From the NCBI RefSeq assembly GCF_028747205.1, contig NZ_CP112880.1, positions 1,116,001 through 1,180,000 on the forward strand: a stretch of 64,000 bases of DNA, in the 5' to 3' direction. Of this stretch, positions 1 through 7,491 are shown one piece after another. The position numbers and the translations under genes are program-made. Within the stretch, counting starts at the first letter, position 1. Every line of letters starts with the position of its first letter. Under the pieces are notes generated by a model. That model was not told the DNA's origin. It did no database searches and saw only the letters and a program-made list of their open reading frames with translations. Source of the stretch: Streptomyces sp. CA-278952 (lineage in GTDB: Bacteria > Actinomycetota > Actinomycetes > Streptomycetales > Streptomycetaceae).

Positions 1-1
1 C

Positions 2-352
2 CGGGTGAACAACCGTCAGCTGCCCCCGGCGCTCATCCTCCAGGCCACGGACGACGCGGCGACCCCGTACGGCGGCGCGGTCAGCATGCACCGCAAGCTC
101 GAGGGCTCCAGCCTCGTCGTGGAGGAGGGCGGCGGCAACCACGGCATCACGCTGAGCGGCAACGACTGCCTGGACGAACACCTGGCGGCCTATCTGACCG
201 ACGGGACGATCCCGCGCGGCCGGGGCGAGGCGGACGCGGTCTGCCCCGCCCTCCCGGACCCGAAGCCGCTGCCCGCCGAGAAGGCGGCGGCCCAGTCGGT
301 GGACAACAGCAGGGGCAGCCGCCTGCACGGCCTGCTCGGCTTCCGCCGCTGA
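2..352 (+). CDS. Alpha/beta hydrolase, TAP-like C-terminal domain (5' truncated)
   Basis: Only the last ~116 codons lie in the window; the gene begins upstream of base 1. The segment has the ALILQATDDAATPY stretch, where the catalytic Asp of secreted Streptomyces tripeptidyl-aminopeptidase-like hydrolases (peptidase S33, TAP C-terminal domain) is expected. It also has GGGNHGITL, which supplies the catalytic His, and a late Cys-containing tail (AVCPALPDP) typical of the family. By family, the protein would remove peptides from the N-terminus of exported substrates outside the cell. Signal peptide and nucleophile elbow are out of view, so localisation is inferred from family only. Confidence 0.75.
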   Translation, partial: RVNNRQLPPALILQATDDAATPYGGAVSMHRKLEGSSLVVEEGGGNHGITLSGNDCLDEHLAAYLTDGTIPRGRGEADAVCPALPDPKPLPAEKAAAQSVDNSRGSRLHGLLGFRR

Positions 353-428
353 TCGGCACGGAGCGCCCGCGCACCTGCCGAGAACCGGGTGCGCGGGCGG
401 TCCGGCCGGCAACGGGCCGTCCGCCCGC

Positions 429-1001
429 TCACTCCCCCGGCAGCCGCCTGAGCGCCTGGGCGGCGGCCGTGCCGAGGCGCGGGTGCGGCAGGGCCGCCGT
501 GAGGACCGGGCGGGCCTGTTCGTCGGCGAGGTGACCGAGGCCCTCGACGCAGGCGAGGGCGACGCGCCAGTGCGGATCGCCGGGGGCCAGCAGGCGCTGG
601 AGGGTGGCGACCAGGGCGGGGACCGACTCGGGGGCCCGCAGGTCGGCCAGCAGGCGCACGGGGTGCAGGGCGTAGGCGGTGCGCAGGGCGTTGGTGGCGA
701 GGGCGGCGGCCGCCCTCGGGGTGCGGGGGTCGTCCAGCCGGGCCAGCGCGTGGGCGGCGGAGACGCAGCGTTCGGGGTCGCGGTGGTTGAGCAGGAGCAC
801 GAGCGTCTCGAAGGCCCGCCGGTCGCCCGCGCAGCCGAGCCGGAAGGCGGCTATCTCGCGGGCCCAGAGAGGGCGGTGCGGCTCCACGAGGACCCGGGCC
901 AGCTCCTCGGGGTCCTCGGCGGCGACGAGCCGGGCGTACTGCGGCGACCCGGCCGCCTCGGGTACCAGCCGGTCCATGAGTGAACGGAACTCCTCATCCA
1001 T
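429..1001 (-). CDS. HEAT-repeat protein
   Basis: 190 residues starting at MDEEFRSLMDRL. The longer open frame up to 1070 has no family-like sequence, so the ATG at 1001 is preferred. The protein is a series of helical repeats: AAFRLGCAGDRRAFETLVLLL, then SAAHALARLDDPRTPRAAAAL, then a central ACVEGLGHLADEQARPVL repeat and a last ..TAAAQALRRLPGE. These are HEAT/PBS-lyase-type units used as protein-binding scaffolds. There is no signal peptide or membrane segment, so it is predicted cytoplasmic. It is divergent from the dehydrogenase gene downstream. No partner or specific role can be named. Confidence 0.7.
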   Translation of the reverse strand: MDEEFRSLMDRLVPEAAGSPQYARLVAAEDPEELARVLVEPHRPLWAREIAAFRLGCAGDRRAFETLVLLLNHRDPERCVSAAHALARLDDPRTPRAAAALATNALRTAYALHPVRLLADLRAPESVPALVATLQRLLAPGDPHWRVALACVEGLGHLADEQARPVLTAALPHPRLGTAAAQALRRLPGE

Positions 1002-1093
1002 GACGCTCAGCGTATCGACGGGCACGCTCCGTACGGGGCGGCATCGAGGAGTTGGTGTGGCCCAGGGCACAAGGATCCAGGGGTGGCGCGCTC

Positions 1094-1109
1094 GTTACTC
1101 GCCAGTTAC
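1094..1109. promoter_or_regulatory. Imperfect inverted repeat in the 1002-1358 intergenic region
   Basis: GTTACTcgccAGTTAC, with arms matching 5 of 6 positions, lies ~250 bp upstream of the dehydrogenase start and ~90 bp upstream of the HEAT gene. It looks like a repressor-type operator and differs from the GGCACT motif found at ccr. Nothing else recognisable was seen in the rest of this 357-bp gap; the only sequence I can relate to the dehydrogenase start is a weak ctggag just before it. Confidence 0.35.
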
Positions 1110-1358
1110 TCTCATCTGAGCGGGACACACTCCCCGCAGGCTCCGGTGGCCTGGTGACGCAGCCATCCGGAGAGCTTGTCGGTTCGGCTTCTCCGTGCGA
1201 CGCGACCCCGGGACAGGGTCCGTCACCCCACGGCCGGGCGCGCTCCCCGCGCGACGGCCCCGTGCTCCACGACACGCAGCTTCCGTACGCCACGCGCCGC
1301 TCCCTCATCGCCGCGCGTTCCGTGCTCCCCCAGTCGTCACTCACCCTGGAGTCCCCTG

Positions 1359-3140
1359 ATGGACACCTCTCTCTCCACCATCGCCGTCGTCGGCCTCGGC
1401 ACCATGGGCACCGGCATCGCCGAGGTCCTGGCCCTGGCGGGCCGCGAGGTCATCGGCATCGACATCAGTGAGGCGGCCGCCCTGGGGGCCGTCGCCGCCC
1501 TCGAAGCGTCCACCGCGCGGGCCGTGGGCCGTGGCCGGATCACCGAGCGGGAGCGGACCGACGCGCTGGCCCGGTTCCGTACGTCCGACGAACTCGGCAC
1601 CGCCGCCGGCGCCGAGCTGGTCATCGAGGTGGTGCCCGAGACGTACGAGATCAAGCAGCAGGTGTTCCGGGAGCTCGACGCGATCGTCTCCCCCACCGCG
1701 ATCCTCGCCACCGGCACCAACGCCCTGTCGGTGACCCGGCTGGCCGCCGAGTCCCAGCACCCCGAGCGCGTCCTCGGCCTGCACTTCTTCAACCCGGCGC
1801 CCGCGATGAAACTGGTCGAGGTGGTCTCCTCGGTGCTGACCGCGCCGCCGGCCGTCGAGGCCGTCACCGCGCTGGCCCGGGAGCTGGGCAAGGAACCCGT
1901 CGCGGTCGGCGACCGGCCCGGGTTCGTCGCGGACGGGCTGCTCTTCGGCTACCTCAACCAGGCCGCCGCGATGTACGAGGCGAACTACGCCTCCCGCGAG
2001 GACATCGACGCCGCGATGAAGCTGGGGTGCGGGCTGCCGATGGGGCCCCTCGCCCTGCTGGACCTGATCGGCATCGACACCGCCCGCACCGTCCTGGAAG
2101 CCATGTACGCCGAGTCCCACGACCGGCTGCACGCCCCGGCCCCCGTCCTCGGCCAGCTCGGCAGCGCGGGCCTGACCGGCCGCAAGGCCGGGCGCGGCTT
2201 CTACACGTACGACGCCCCGGGCGGCCAGGCCGTGGTGCCCGACGCGCTGACCCCGGCGGCGGACGCCGTCTCCGGAGCCGGGCGCGAGGTGGCGTCCGTC
2301 GGCGTCGCGGGCTCCGGGACGATGGCCTCCGGAATCGCGGAGGTCTTCGCGAAGGCCGGATACGACGTGGTGCTGGCCGCCAGGTCACAGGAGAAGGCCG
2401 ACGTCGCCAGGGGCCGGATCGCGAAGTCGCTGGAGCGTTCGGTGACCAAGGGGCGGCTCACCGCCGAGGCCCGGGACGAGACGCTGGCGCGGATCACGGC
2501 CGCCGGTTCGCTGGACGCGTTCGCCGAGGTCGACCTCGCCGTCGAGGCGGTCGCCGAGGACCTGGAGATCAAGCGGCAGCTGTTCGCCGCGCTGGACAAG
2601 GTCTGCCGGCCGGGCACGGTACTCGCCACCACCACCTCCTCGCTGCCGGTCGTCGCCATCGCCCGGGCGACCGCGCGCCCCGAGGACGTGATCGGGATGC
2701 ACTTCTTCAACCCGGCGCCCGCGATGAAGCTGGTCGAGGTGGTCCGCACCGTCCTGACCGCCGACGACGTGCACGCCACGGTCCGCGCGGTGTGCGCGAA
2801 GATCCGCAAGCACCCGGTGGACTGCGGGGACCGGGCCGGATTCATCGTGAACGCGCTGCTGTTCCCGTACCTCAACAACGCGATCAAGATGGTCGAGCAG
2901 CACTACGCCTCGCTGGACGACATCGACGCGGCGATGAGACTCGGCGGCGGCTACCCGATGGGCCCGTTCGAACTGCTCGACGTGGTCGGCCTGGACGTCT
3001 CGCTGGCCATCGAGAAGGTGCTGCACAAGGAGTTCCGCGACCCGGGCCTGGCCCCCGCGCCGCTGCTGGAGCACCTGGTCGCCGCGGGGTGCCTCGGCCG
3101 CAAGACGGGGCGCGGCTTCCGCGAATATGCCCGTCGCTGA
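1359..3140 (+). CDS. Tandem-duplicated 3-hydroxyacyl-CoA (3-hydroxybutyryl-CoA) dehydrogenase
   Basis: 593 residues; ATG at 1359 chosen because the Rossmann fold starts immediately (IAVVGLGTMGTGIAEV, residues ~8-23). The protein is two complete 3HCDH modules in one chain. Module 1 (~1-295) has GLGTMG, HFFNPAPAMKLVEVV and a GFVADGLL segment. Module 2 (~308-593) has GVAGSGTMA, TTTSSL, HFFNPAPAMKLVEVV and GFIVNALL. Family knowledge: interconverts 3-hydroxyacyl-CoA and 3-oxoacyl-CoA with NAD(P); next to ccr this suits acetoacetyl-CoA to 3-hydroxybutyryl-CoA feeding crotonyl-CoA. Module 1 lacks the conserved catalytic Ser (TSSL became TNAL) and Asn (VNRLL-type became ADGLL), whereas module 2 keeps both but has Ala for the third nucleotide-binding Gly. 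Followed 91 bp downstream by the TetR gene. Confidence 0.9.
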   Translation: MDTSLSTIAVVGLGTMGTGIAEVLALAGREVIGIDISEAAALGAVAALEASTARAVGRGRITERERTDALARFRTSDELGTAAGAELVIEVVPETYEIKQQVFRELDAIVSPTAILATGTNALSVTRLAAESQHPERVLGLHFFNPAPAMKLVEVVSSVLTAPPAVEAVTALARELGKEPVAVGDRPGFVADGLLFGYLNQAAAMYEANYASREDIDAAMKLGCGLPMGPLALLDLIGIDTARTVLEAMYAESHDRLHAPAPVLGQLGSAGLTGRKAGRGFYTYDAPGGQAVVPDALTPAADAVSGAGREVASVGVAGSGTMASGIAEVFAKAGYDVVLAARSQEKADVARGRIAKSLERSVTKGRLTAEARDETLARITAAGSLDAFAEVDLAVEAVAEDLEIKRQLFAALDKVCRPGTVLATTTSSLPVVAIARATARPEDVIGMHFFNPAPAMKLVEVVRTVLTADDVHATVRAVCAKIRKHPVDCGDRAGFIVNALLFPYLNNAIKMVEQHYASLDDIDAAMRLGGGYPMGPFELLDVVGLDVSLAIEKVLHKEFRDPGLAPAPLLEHLVAAGCLGRKTGRGFREYARR

Positions 3141-3231
3141 CCCGGGAGCCGGGTGGGGCGGGCTGCTGGGACCCTCCGGCGGCCCGCCCCCTCAGGCGCG
3201 CTCTCCCGCACCGATGCGTTACGTTCATGCC

Positions 3232-4050
3232 ATGTCCCAGCCCGCCAAGTCACCCCGTGCCACCGCCGCGACCGACGTCCCGGAGACCACCACCGCGGGG
3301 ACGCGCGCCGCCGCCCAACGGCTCAAGATGCGCCGCGAACTGGCCGCCGCCGCGATGGAGCTCTTCGCCACGAAGGGCTACGAGGCGACGACCGTCGACG
3401 AGATCGCGGGTGCCGCGGGTGTCGCCCGACGGACCTTTTTCCGCCACTTCCGCTCCAAGGAAGAGGCCATCTTCCCGGACCACGACGACACCCTCGTCAG
3501 GGCCGAGGCCGTCCTCAACGCCGCCCCCGCGCACGAGCACCCGCTCGACACCGTCTGCCGGGGCATCAAAGAGGTCATGAAGATGTACGCGGCCAAGCCC
3601 GCCGTCTCCGTGGCCCGCTACAAACTGACCCGTGAGGTGCCGACCCTCAGGGAGGCCGAGATCGCGTCGGTGGCCCGCTACGAGCGGCTGTTCACCCGCT
3701 ATCTCCTGGGCCACTTCGACGAGCGCGACCACCATGTGGGCAACGACGACCCGCTGCTCGCGGAGGTCGCCGCGTCCGCCGTGGTCACCGCGCACAACCA
3801 TGTGCTGCGCCGCTGGCTGCGGGCGGGGGGCCAGGGTGACGTGGAGGCCCAGCTCGACCGTGCCTTCGCCATCGTGCGCGACACCTTCGGCACGGGCATC
3901 GGAGCGGGCCGGACCGCCGGGGCCGAGCCCGAGCGCGCCCCGGCCGCGACGGTGGCCGCGGACGGCGAGGTGCTCGTCGCGGTGGCGCGTACCGACGCCC
4001 CCCTCGACGAGGTCATGCGGACGATCCAGCAGGCGCTCAAGGACCGCTGA
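3232..4050 (+). CDS. TetR-family regulator, probable regulator of the ccr-type regulon (paralogue 1)
   Basis: 272 residues; ATG at 3232 begins MSQPAKSP. There is no Shine-Dalgarno, but TACGTT (3220-3225) ends 6 nt before the ATG, so the transcript is probably leaderless. The N-terminal HTH is at ~45-85 (TTVDEIAGAAGVARRTFFRHF), followed by FRSKEEAIFPDH. The ligand domain contains VARYKLTREVPTL and AHNHVLRRWLRAGG, and the C-terminus ends in DGEVLVAVARTDAP. All these blocks recur in the TetR at 40875-41747, so the two are paralogues. It lies between the dehydrogenase gene and ccr, and I infer control of ccr through the 13-bp palindromes at 5878-5912. Its stop region overlaps the convergent endonuclease gene by 14 bp. 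Confidence 0.88.
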   Translation: MSQPAKSPRATAATDVPETTTAGTRAAAQRLKMRRELAAAAMELFATKGYEATTVDEIAGAAGVARRTFFRHFRSKEEAIFPDHDDTLVRAEAVLNAAPAHEHPLDTVCRGIKEVMKMYAAKPAVSVARYKLTREVPTLREAEIASVARYERLFTRYLLGHFDERDHHVGNDDPLLAEVAASAVVTAHNHVLRRWLRAGGQGDVEAQLDRAFAIVRDTFGTGIGAGRTAGAEPERAPAATVAADGEVLVAVARTDAPLDEVMRTIQQALKDR

Positions 4051-4840
4051 GCCGGGCGTCCTGCTCGGCGGCGACCGCCACCGCCGCCTCCCAGGGCGGC
4101 GGCGCGGCGCCCTCGTTCCAGGCGGCCAGTTCCTCGGGGCCGTAACAGAGGATGGCGCACTGCTCCGCGTAGTCGAGCGCGGGTTCGGTGAAGCCTCCGG
4201 TGGACACGACGAGGGCGACGTCCGCCTCGTGCACCGCGTAGCAGGTGCCGCCGAAGCGCTGGAGCTCCTGGGAGCCGGCCCGGTTCCCCGGCCCGTAGCG
4301 CTTGCACTGGACGACCAGGCGGCGGCCGTCCGGGGTGGTGGCCAGGACATCGGCGCCGAGGTCGCCCGCGCCGCCCACCACTTCGGCGTCCGCGCAGCCG
4401 TCGCGTCGGCAGAGCGCGGCCACGGCCTCCTCGAAGGCGTACGGGTCCAGCTCCGCGTGGTCGACCGGCTCGGCGGCCTCCGGGGGCGCCGCGCGATCCC
4501 GGGCCCGGGCCTCTTCGCGGGCTTCCGCGCGGGCCTCCTCCGCGGCGTCCAGCTCCGCCAGACCCGCGTCGACGATCCCGTACGCGGCATCCGTGACGGT
4601 CTCCGCGACCCGCCGCGCCCGACGACGGCGGCGCAGCACCACGAAGGCCACGACGAGGACCAGGACGGCCAGGAGCACGGCGACGGCCGGGTGGCGGCCG
4701 GCGCTCCGCCAGGCCGCCCGCAGGGCCAGCCCCCCGCCCGCGAGGACCAGGGCGAGCAGGGCGAAGCCGAACGCGGTGCGCCGGAGGTCGAAGGGAGCAC
4801 CCCCCTGCCGGTCGTTCCGTCTGCGTACCGGTATCCCCAT
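4037..4840 (-). CDS. Membrane-anchored Mrr-type restriction endonuclease-like protein
   Basis: 267 residues from ATG 4840 (GGGGTGGGG upstream acts as a strong RBS). Two hydrophobic helices at ~20-40 (AFGFALLALVLAGGGLAL) and ~50-68 (AVAVLLAVLVLVVAFVVL) precede an Arg-rich stop-transfer and an Ala/Glu/Arg coiled-coil linker. The C-terminal half is a PD-(D/E)xK nuclease fold of the Mrr_cat type, with GADVLATTPDGRRLVVQCKR supplying the Asp and the Gln-x-Lys catalytic set. Such membrane-tethered Mrr domains are common in actinobacteria and their substrate is unknown; a role in DNA surveillance at the membrane is inference. Convergent with the TetR gene (14-bp overlap) and divergent from the GNAT gene. 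Confidence 0.82.
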   Translation of the reverse strand: MGIPVRRRNDRQGGAPFDLRRTAFGFALLALVLAGGGLALRAAWRSAGRHPAVAVLLAVLVLVVAFVVLRRRRRARRVAETVTDAAYGIVDAGLAELDAAEEARAEAREEARARDRAAPPEAAEPVDHAELDPYAFEEAVAALCRRDGCADAEVVGGAGDLGADVLATTPDGRRLVVQCKRYGPGNRAGSQELQRFGGTCYAVHEADVALVVSTGGFTEPALDYAEQCAILCYGPEELAAWNEGAAPPPWEAAVAVAAEQDARLSGP

Positions 4841-4994
4841 CGGCGCCCCACCCCTGCTCTCTGTCCACTTCAAGATCACTTGGTCTCGTACACCTGCCCC
4901 GAGCTGGGCTTTCGACGCGTCCGGGGACACCGGTCCGTGCGAGCGGGGCCGAAATCCACTGGTTCGCCGATCGCCGCTGTGCTGAGGTGCGCGG

Positions 4995-5792
4995 ATGCGC
5001 CCCATGGAGACACGTGACCTGTTCGACCGCCAGATGCGCGAGCACGCCCGCCCGGACGGGCCCGGCGTACGCGTGGAGCGCGCCGGGCCCCTGGTGCGCC
5101 AGGTCGGCGGCCCGGACGACTGGAACGGGATCGTCTGGTCGGACCCGGAGCTGGACGCCGCGGGGGCCGACGCGGCGATCAGGGCGCAGATCGGGCACTA
5201 CGCCGCGCTCGGCCACGGGGAGTTCGAGTGGAAGCTCTACTCCCATGACCGGCCGGCCGACCTGGGCGACCGGCTGCGGGCGGCCGGATTCGTACCGGAC
5301 CCGCCGGAAACCCTGCTGGTGGCCCCCGCCGAGGCGCTGACCGCCCTGCCCGGGGCGGGGCTGCCCGAGGGCGTCACCCTGCGCCCCGTGACCGACGCGG
5401 CCGGGGCCGAGCTGATGGCGCTGGCCCACGAGCGGGCGTTCGGCACGGACGCGGGCCGGCTGCGGCACCAGGTGCTGACGCGGCTGGAGCGGGCTCCGGA
5501 CGACTTCGTGGCCCTGGTGGCGATGGCCGGCGGGGAGCCGGTCAGTTCGGCCCGTATGGAGCTGTACCCGGGCACGCTTTTTGCCGGGCTCTGGGGCGGC
5601 GGAACGGTCGCCGAGTGGCGCGGCAGAGGCCTGTACCGGGCCCTGGTGGCCCATCGGGCCGCCGTGGCCGCCGAGCGCGGCTACCGCCACCTCCAGGTCG
5701 ACGCCACGGACATGTCGGCCCCGATCCTGGTCCGGCTCGGCTTCACGGCGCTCGGCACGACGACGCCGTATGTGTACCGCCCGGCCGGGTAA
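4995..5792 (+). CDS. GNAT-family N-acetyltransferase
   Basis: 265 residues. The N-terminal ~130 residues are a family-specific domain; the GNAT core follows, with GVTLRPVTDAAGAELMAL, GEPVSSARMELYPG and the acetyl-CoA pyrophosphate loop GGTVAEWRGRGLYRALV (R-G-x-G-L form). ILVRLGFTALGTTTPYVY is the usual closing beta hairpin. ATG 4995 has GAGG upstream; ATG 5004 is an alternative. The family transfers an acetyl group from acetyl-CoA to an amine; the acceptor cannot be read from sequence. Located directly upstream of the ccr promoter, same strand, but separated from ccr by 352 bp. Confidence 0.85.
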   Translation: MRPMETRDLFDRQMREHARPDGPGVRVERAGPLVRQVGGPDDWNGIVWSDPELDAAGADAAIRAQIGHYAALGHGEFEWKLYSHDRPADLGDRLRAAGFVPDPPETLLVAPAEALTALPGAGLPEGVTLRPVTDAAGAELMALAHERAFGTDAGRLRHQVLTRLERAPDDFVALVAMAGGEPVSSARMELYPGTLFAGLWGGGTVAEWRGRGLYRALVAHRAAVAAERGYRHLQVDATDMSAPILVRLGFTALGTTTPYVYRPAG

Positions 5793-5877
5793 CCGCCTGC
5801 CAGCAGGACAGAACGTCCCGTAACGCCCATCGTGTTGCTCATGCGTGCCCATGGGATGACAAGTGAGAGAAATTGTT

Positions 5878-5919
5878 GGCACTGGGTGCCTTGTCAGGTG
5901 TCACGGAGTGCCATACGTT
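5878..5919 (+). promoter_or_regulatory. ccr promoter with tandem 13-bp operators
   Basis: -35 TTGTCA (5891-5896), 17-bp spacer, -10 TACGTT (5914-5919). Operator 1 GGCACTGGGTGCC (5878-5890) abuts the -35. Operator 2 GTCACGGAGTGCC (5900-5912) fills the spacer; centres are 22 bp apart. The same layout occurs at etfBA (41780-41821) and the DUF35 gene (40823-40865). The rest of the 352-bp gap (5793-6144) would be a ~220-nt leader; I see no riboswitch in it. Confidence 0.75.
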
Positions 5920-6144
5920 GAAGGTGTCCGGGCGGCCGGCGTGCTGAGACCTCACACGTACGCCGGCTGTCCCCGCAACCACCGTGCTGCGCGCCCGGAC
6001 GCCTGCGTCACAGGCACTCTTCTGCTCCACCGGGCAGAGCCGAGCTCCACCCGCCGAACCGACGGCAACACCTCCACACCGCACTCCCCTGCCAGCAGGG
6101 CCCCTCAAGCGTTCCCTCGACGCCGCATCACCGGAGGCAACACC

Positions 6145-7482
6145 GTGAAGGAAATCCTGGACGCGATCCAATCCGAGGACAGCACCGCCGCGGACTTCGC
6201 GGCCCTGTCCCTCCCCGATTCCTACCGCGCGATCACCGTGCACAAGGACGAGGCGGAGATGTTCGCGGGGCTCGAAACCCGCGACAAGGACCCGCGCAAG
6301 TCGATCCACCTGGACGACGTCCCGGTCCCCGAACTCGGCCCCGGCGAGGCCCTCGTCGCCGTGATGGCCAGTTCGGTGAATTACAACTCCGTCTGGACCT
6401 CGATCTTCGAGCCGGTGTCGACGTTCAGCTTCCTGGAGCGCTACGGGCGACTCAGCGAACTGACCAAGCGCCATGACCTGCCGTACCACGTCATCGGCTC
6501 CGACCTGGCGGGCGTCGTCCTGCGCACCGGGCCCGGCGTGAACGCCTGGAACCCGGGCGACGAGGTCGTCGCGCACTGTCTGTCGGTGGAGCTGGAGTCC
6601 TCCGACGGCCACAACGACACGATGCTCGACCCCGAGCAGCGGATCTGGGGCTTCGAGACCAACTTCGGCGGGCTCGCCGAGATCGCGCTCGTCAAGTCCA
6701 ACCAGCTGATGCCCAAGCCCCAGCACCTCAGCTGGGAGGAGGCCGCCTCCCCGGGCCTGGTCAACTCGACCGCGTACCGGCAGCTCGTCTCGCGCAACGG
6801 CGCGGGCATGAAGCAGGGCGACAACGTGCTGATCTGGGGCGCCAGCGGCGGACTCGGCTCCTACGCCACCCAGTTCGCCCTGGCCGGCGGCGCCAACCCG
6901 ATCTGTGTCGTCTCCAGCCCCGAGAAGGCCGACATCTGCCGGGCCATGGGCGCCGAGGCGGTCATCGACCGCAACGCCGAGGGCTACAAGTTCTGGAAGG
7001 ACGAGCACACCCAGGACCCCAAGGAGTGGAAGCGCTTCGGCAAGCGCATCCGCGAGTACACCGGCGGCGAGGACATCGACATCGTCTTCGAGCACCCCGG
7101 CCGCGAGACCTTCGGCGCCTCGGTCTACGTCACCCGCAAGGGCGGCACCATCACCACCTGCGCCTCCACCTCGGGCTACATGCACGAGTACGACAACCGC
7201 TACCTGTGGATGTCCCTCAAGCGGATCATCGGCTCGCACTTCGCCAACTACCGCGAGGCGTGGGAGGCGAACCGGCTGATCGCCAAGGGGAAGATCCACC
7301 CGACGCTCTCCAGGGTCTACTCCCTGGAAGACACCGGACAGGCCGCGTACGACGTCCACCGCAACCTGCACCAGGGCAAGGTCGGCGTCCTCGCCCTGGC
7401 CCCCCGCGAGGGCCTGGGCGTGCGCGACCAGGACATGCGCGAGCAGCACATCGACGCCATCAACCGCTTCCGCAACGTCTGA
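6145..7482 (+). CDS. ccr: Crotonyl-CoA carboxylase/reductase
   Basis: 445 residues, GTG start at 6145 after CCGGAGG. The start is supported by numbering: Asn81 (SSVNYNSVW), Phe170-Glu171 (WGFETNFGG) and His365 (GSHFANY) fall exactly where the CO2-binding residues of Kitasatospora setae CCR are reported. It is a zinc-less medium-chain dehydrogenase with NADPH loop WGASGGLGSYA (~231-241). It reductively carboxylates crotonyl-CoA to (2S)-ethylmalonyl-CoA, the committed step of the ethylmalonyl-CoA pathway and a source of ethylmalonyl-CoA extender units for polyketides. First gene of a five-gene operon; the mutase follows after 9 nt. Expression is probably set by the tandem operators at 5878-5912. 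Confidence 0.98.
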   Translation: MKEILDAIQSEDSTAADFAALSLPDSYRAITVHKDEAEMFAGLETRDKDPRKSIHLDDVPVPELGPGEALVAVMASSVNYNSVWTSIFEPVSTFSFLERYGRLSELTKRHDLPYHVIGSDLAGVVLRTGPGVNAWNPGDEVVAHCLSVELESSDGHNDTMLDPEQRIWGFETNFGGLAEIALVKSNQLMPKPQHLSWEEAASPGLVNSTAYRQLVSRNGAGMKQGDNVLIWGASGGLGSYATQFALAGGANPICVVSSPEKADICRAMGAEAVIDRNAEGYKFWKDEHTQDPKEWKRFGKRIREYTGGEDIDIVFEHPGRETFGASVYVTRKGGTITTCASTSGYMHEYDNRYLWMSLKRIIGSHFANYREAWEANRLIAKGKIHPTLSRVYSLEDTGQAAYDVHRNLHQGKVGVLALAPREGLGVRDQDMREQHIDAINRFRNV

Positions 7483-7491
7483 GGTTCTCCG

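Noticed and set aside
1094..1109. Inverted repeat upstream of the dehydrogenase as another copy of the ccr/etf operator
   Set aside because: Core GTTACT..AGTTAC does not match GGCACT..AGTGCC and there is no tandem copy 22 bp away.
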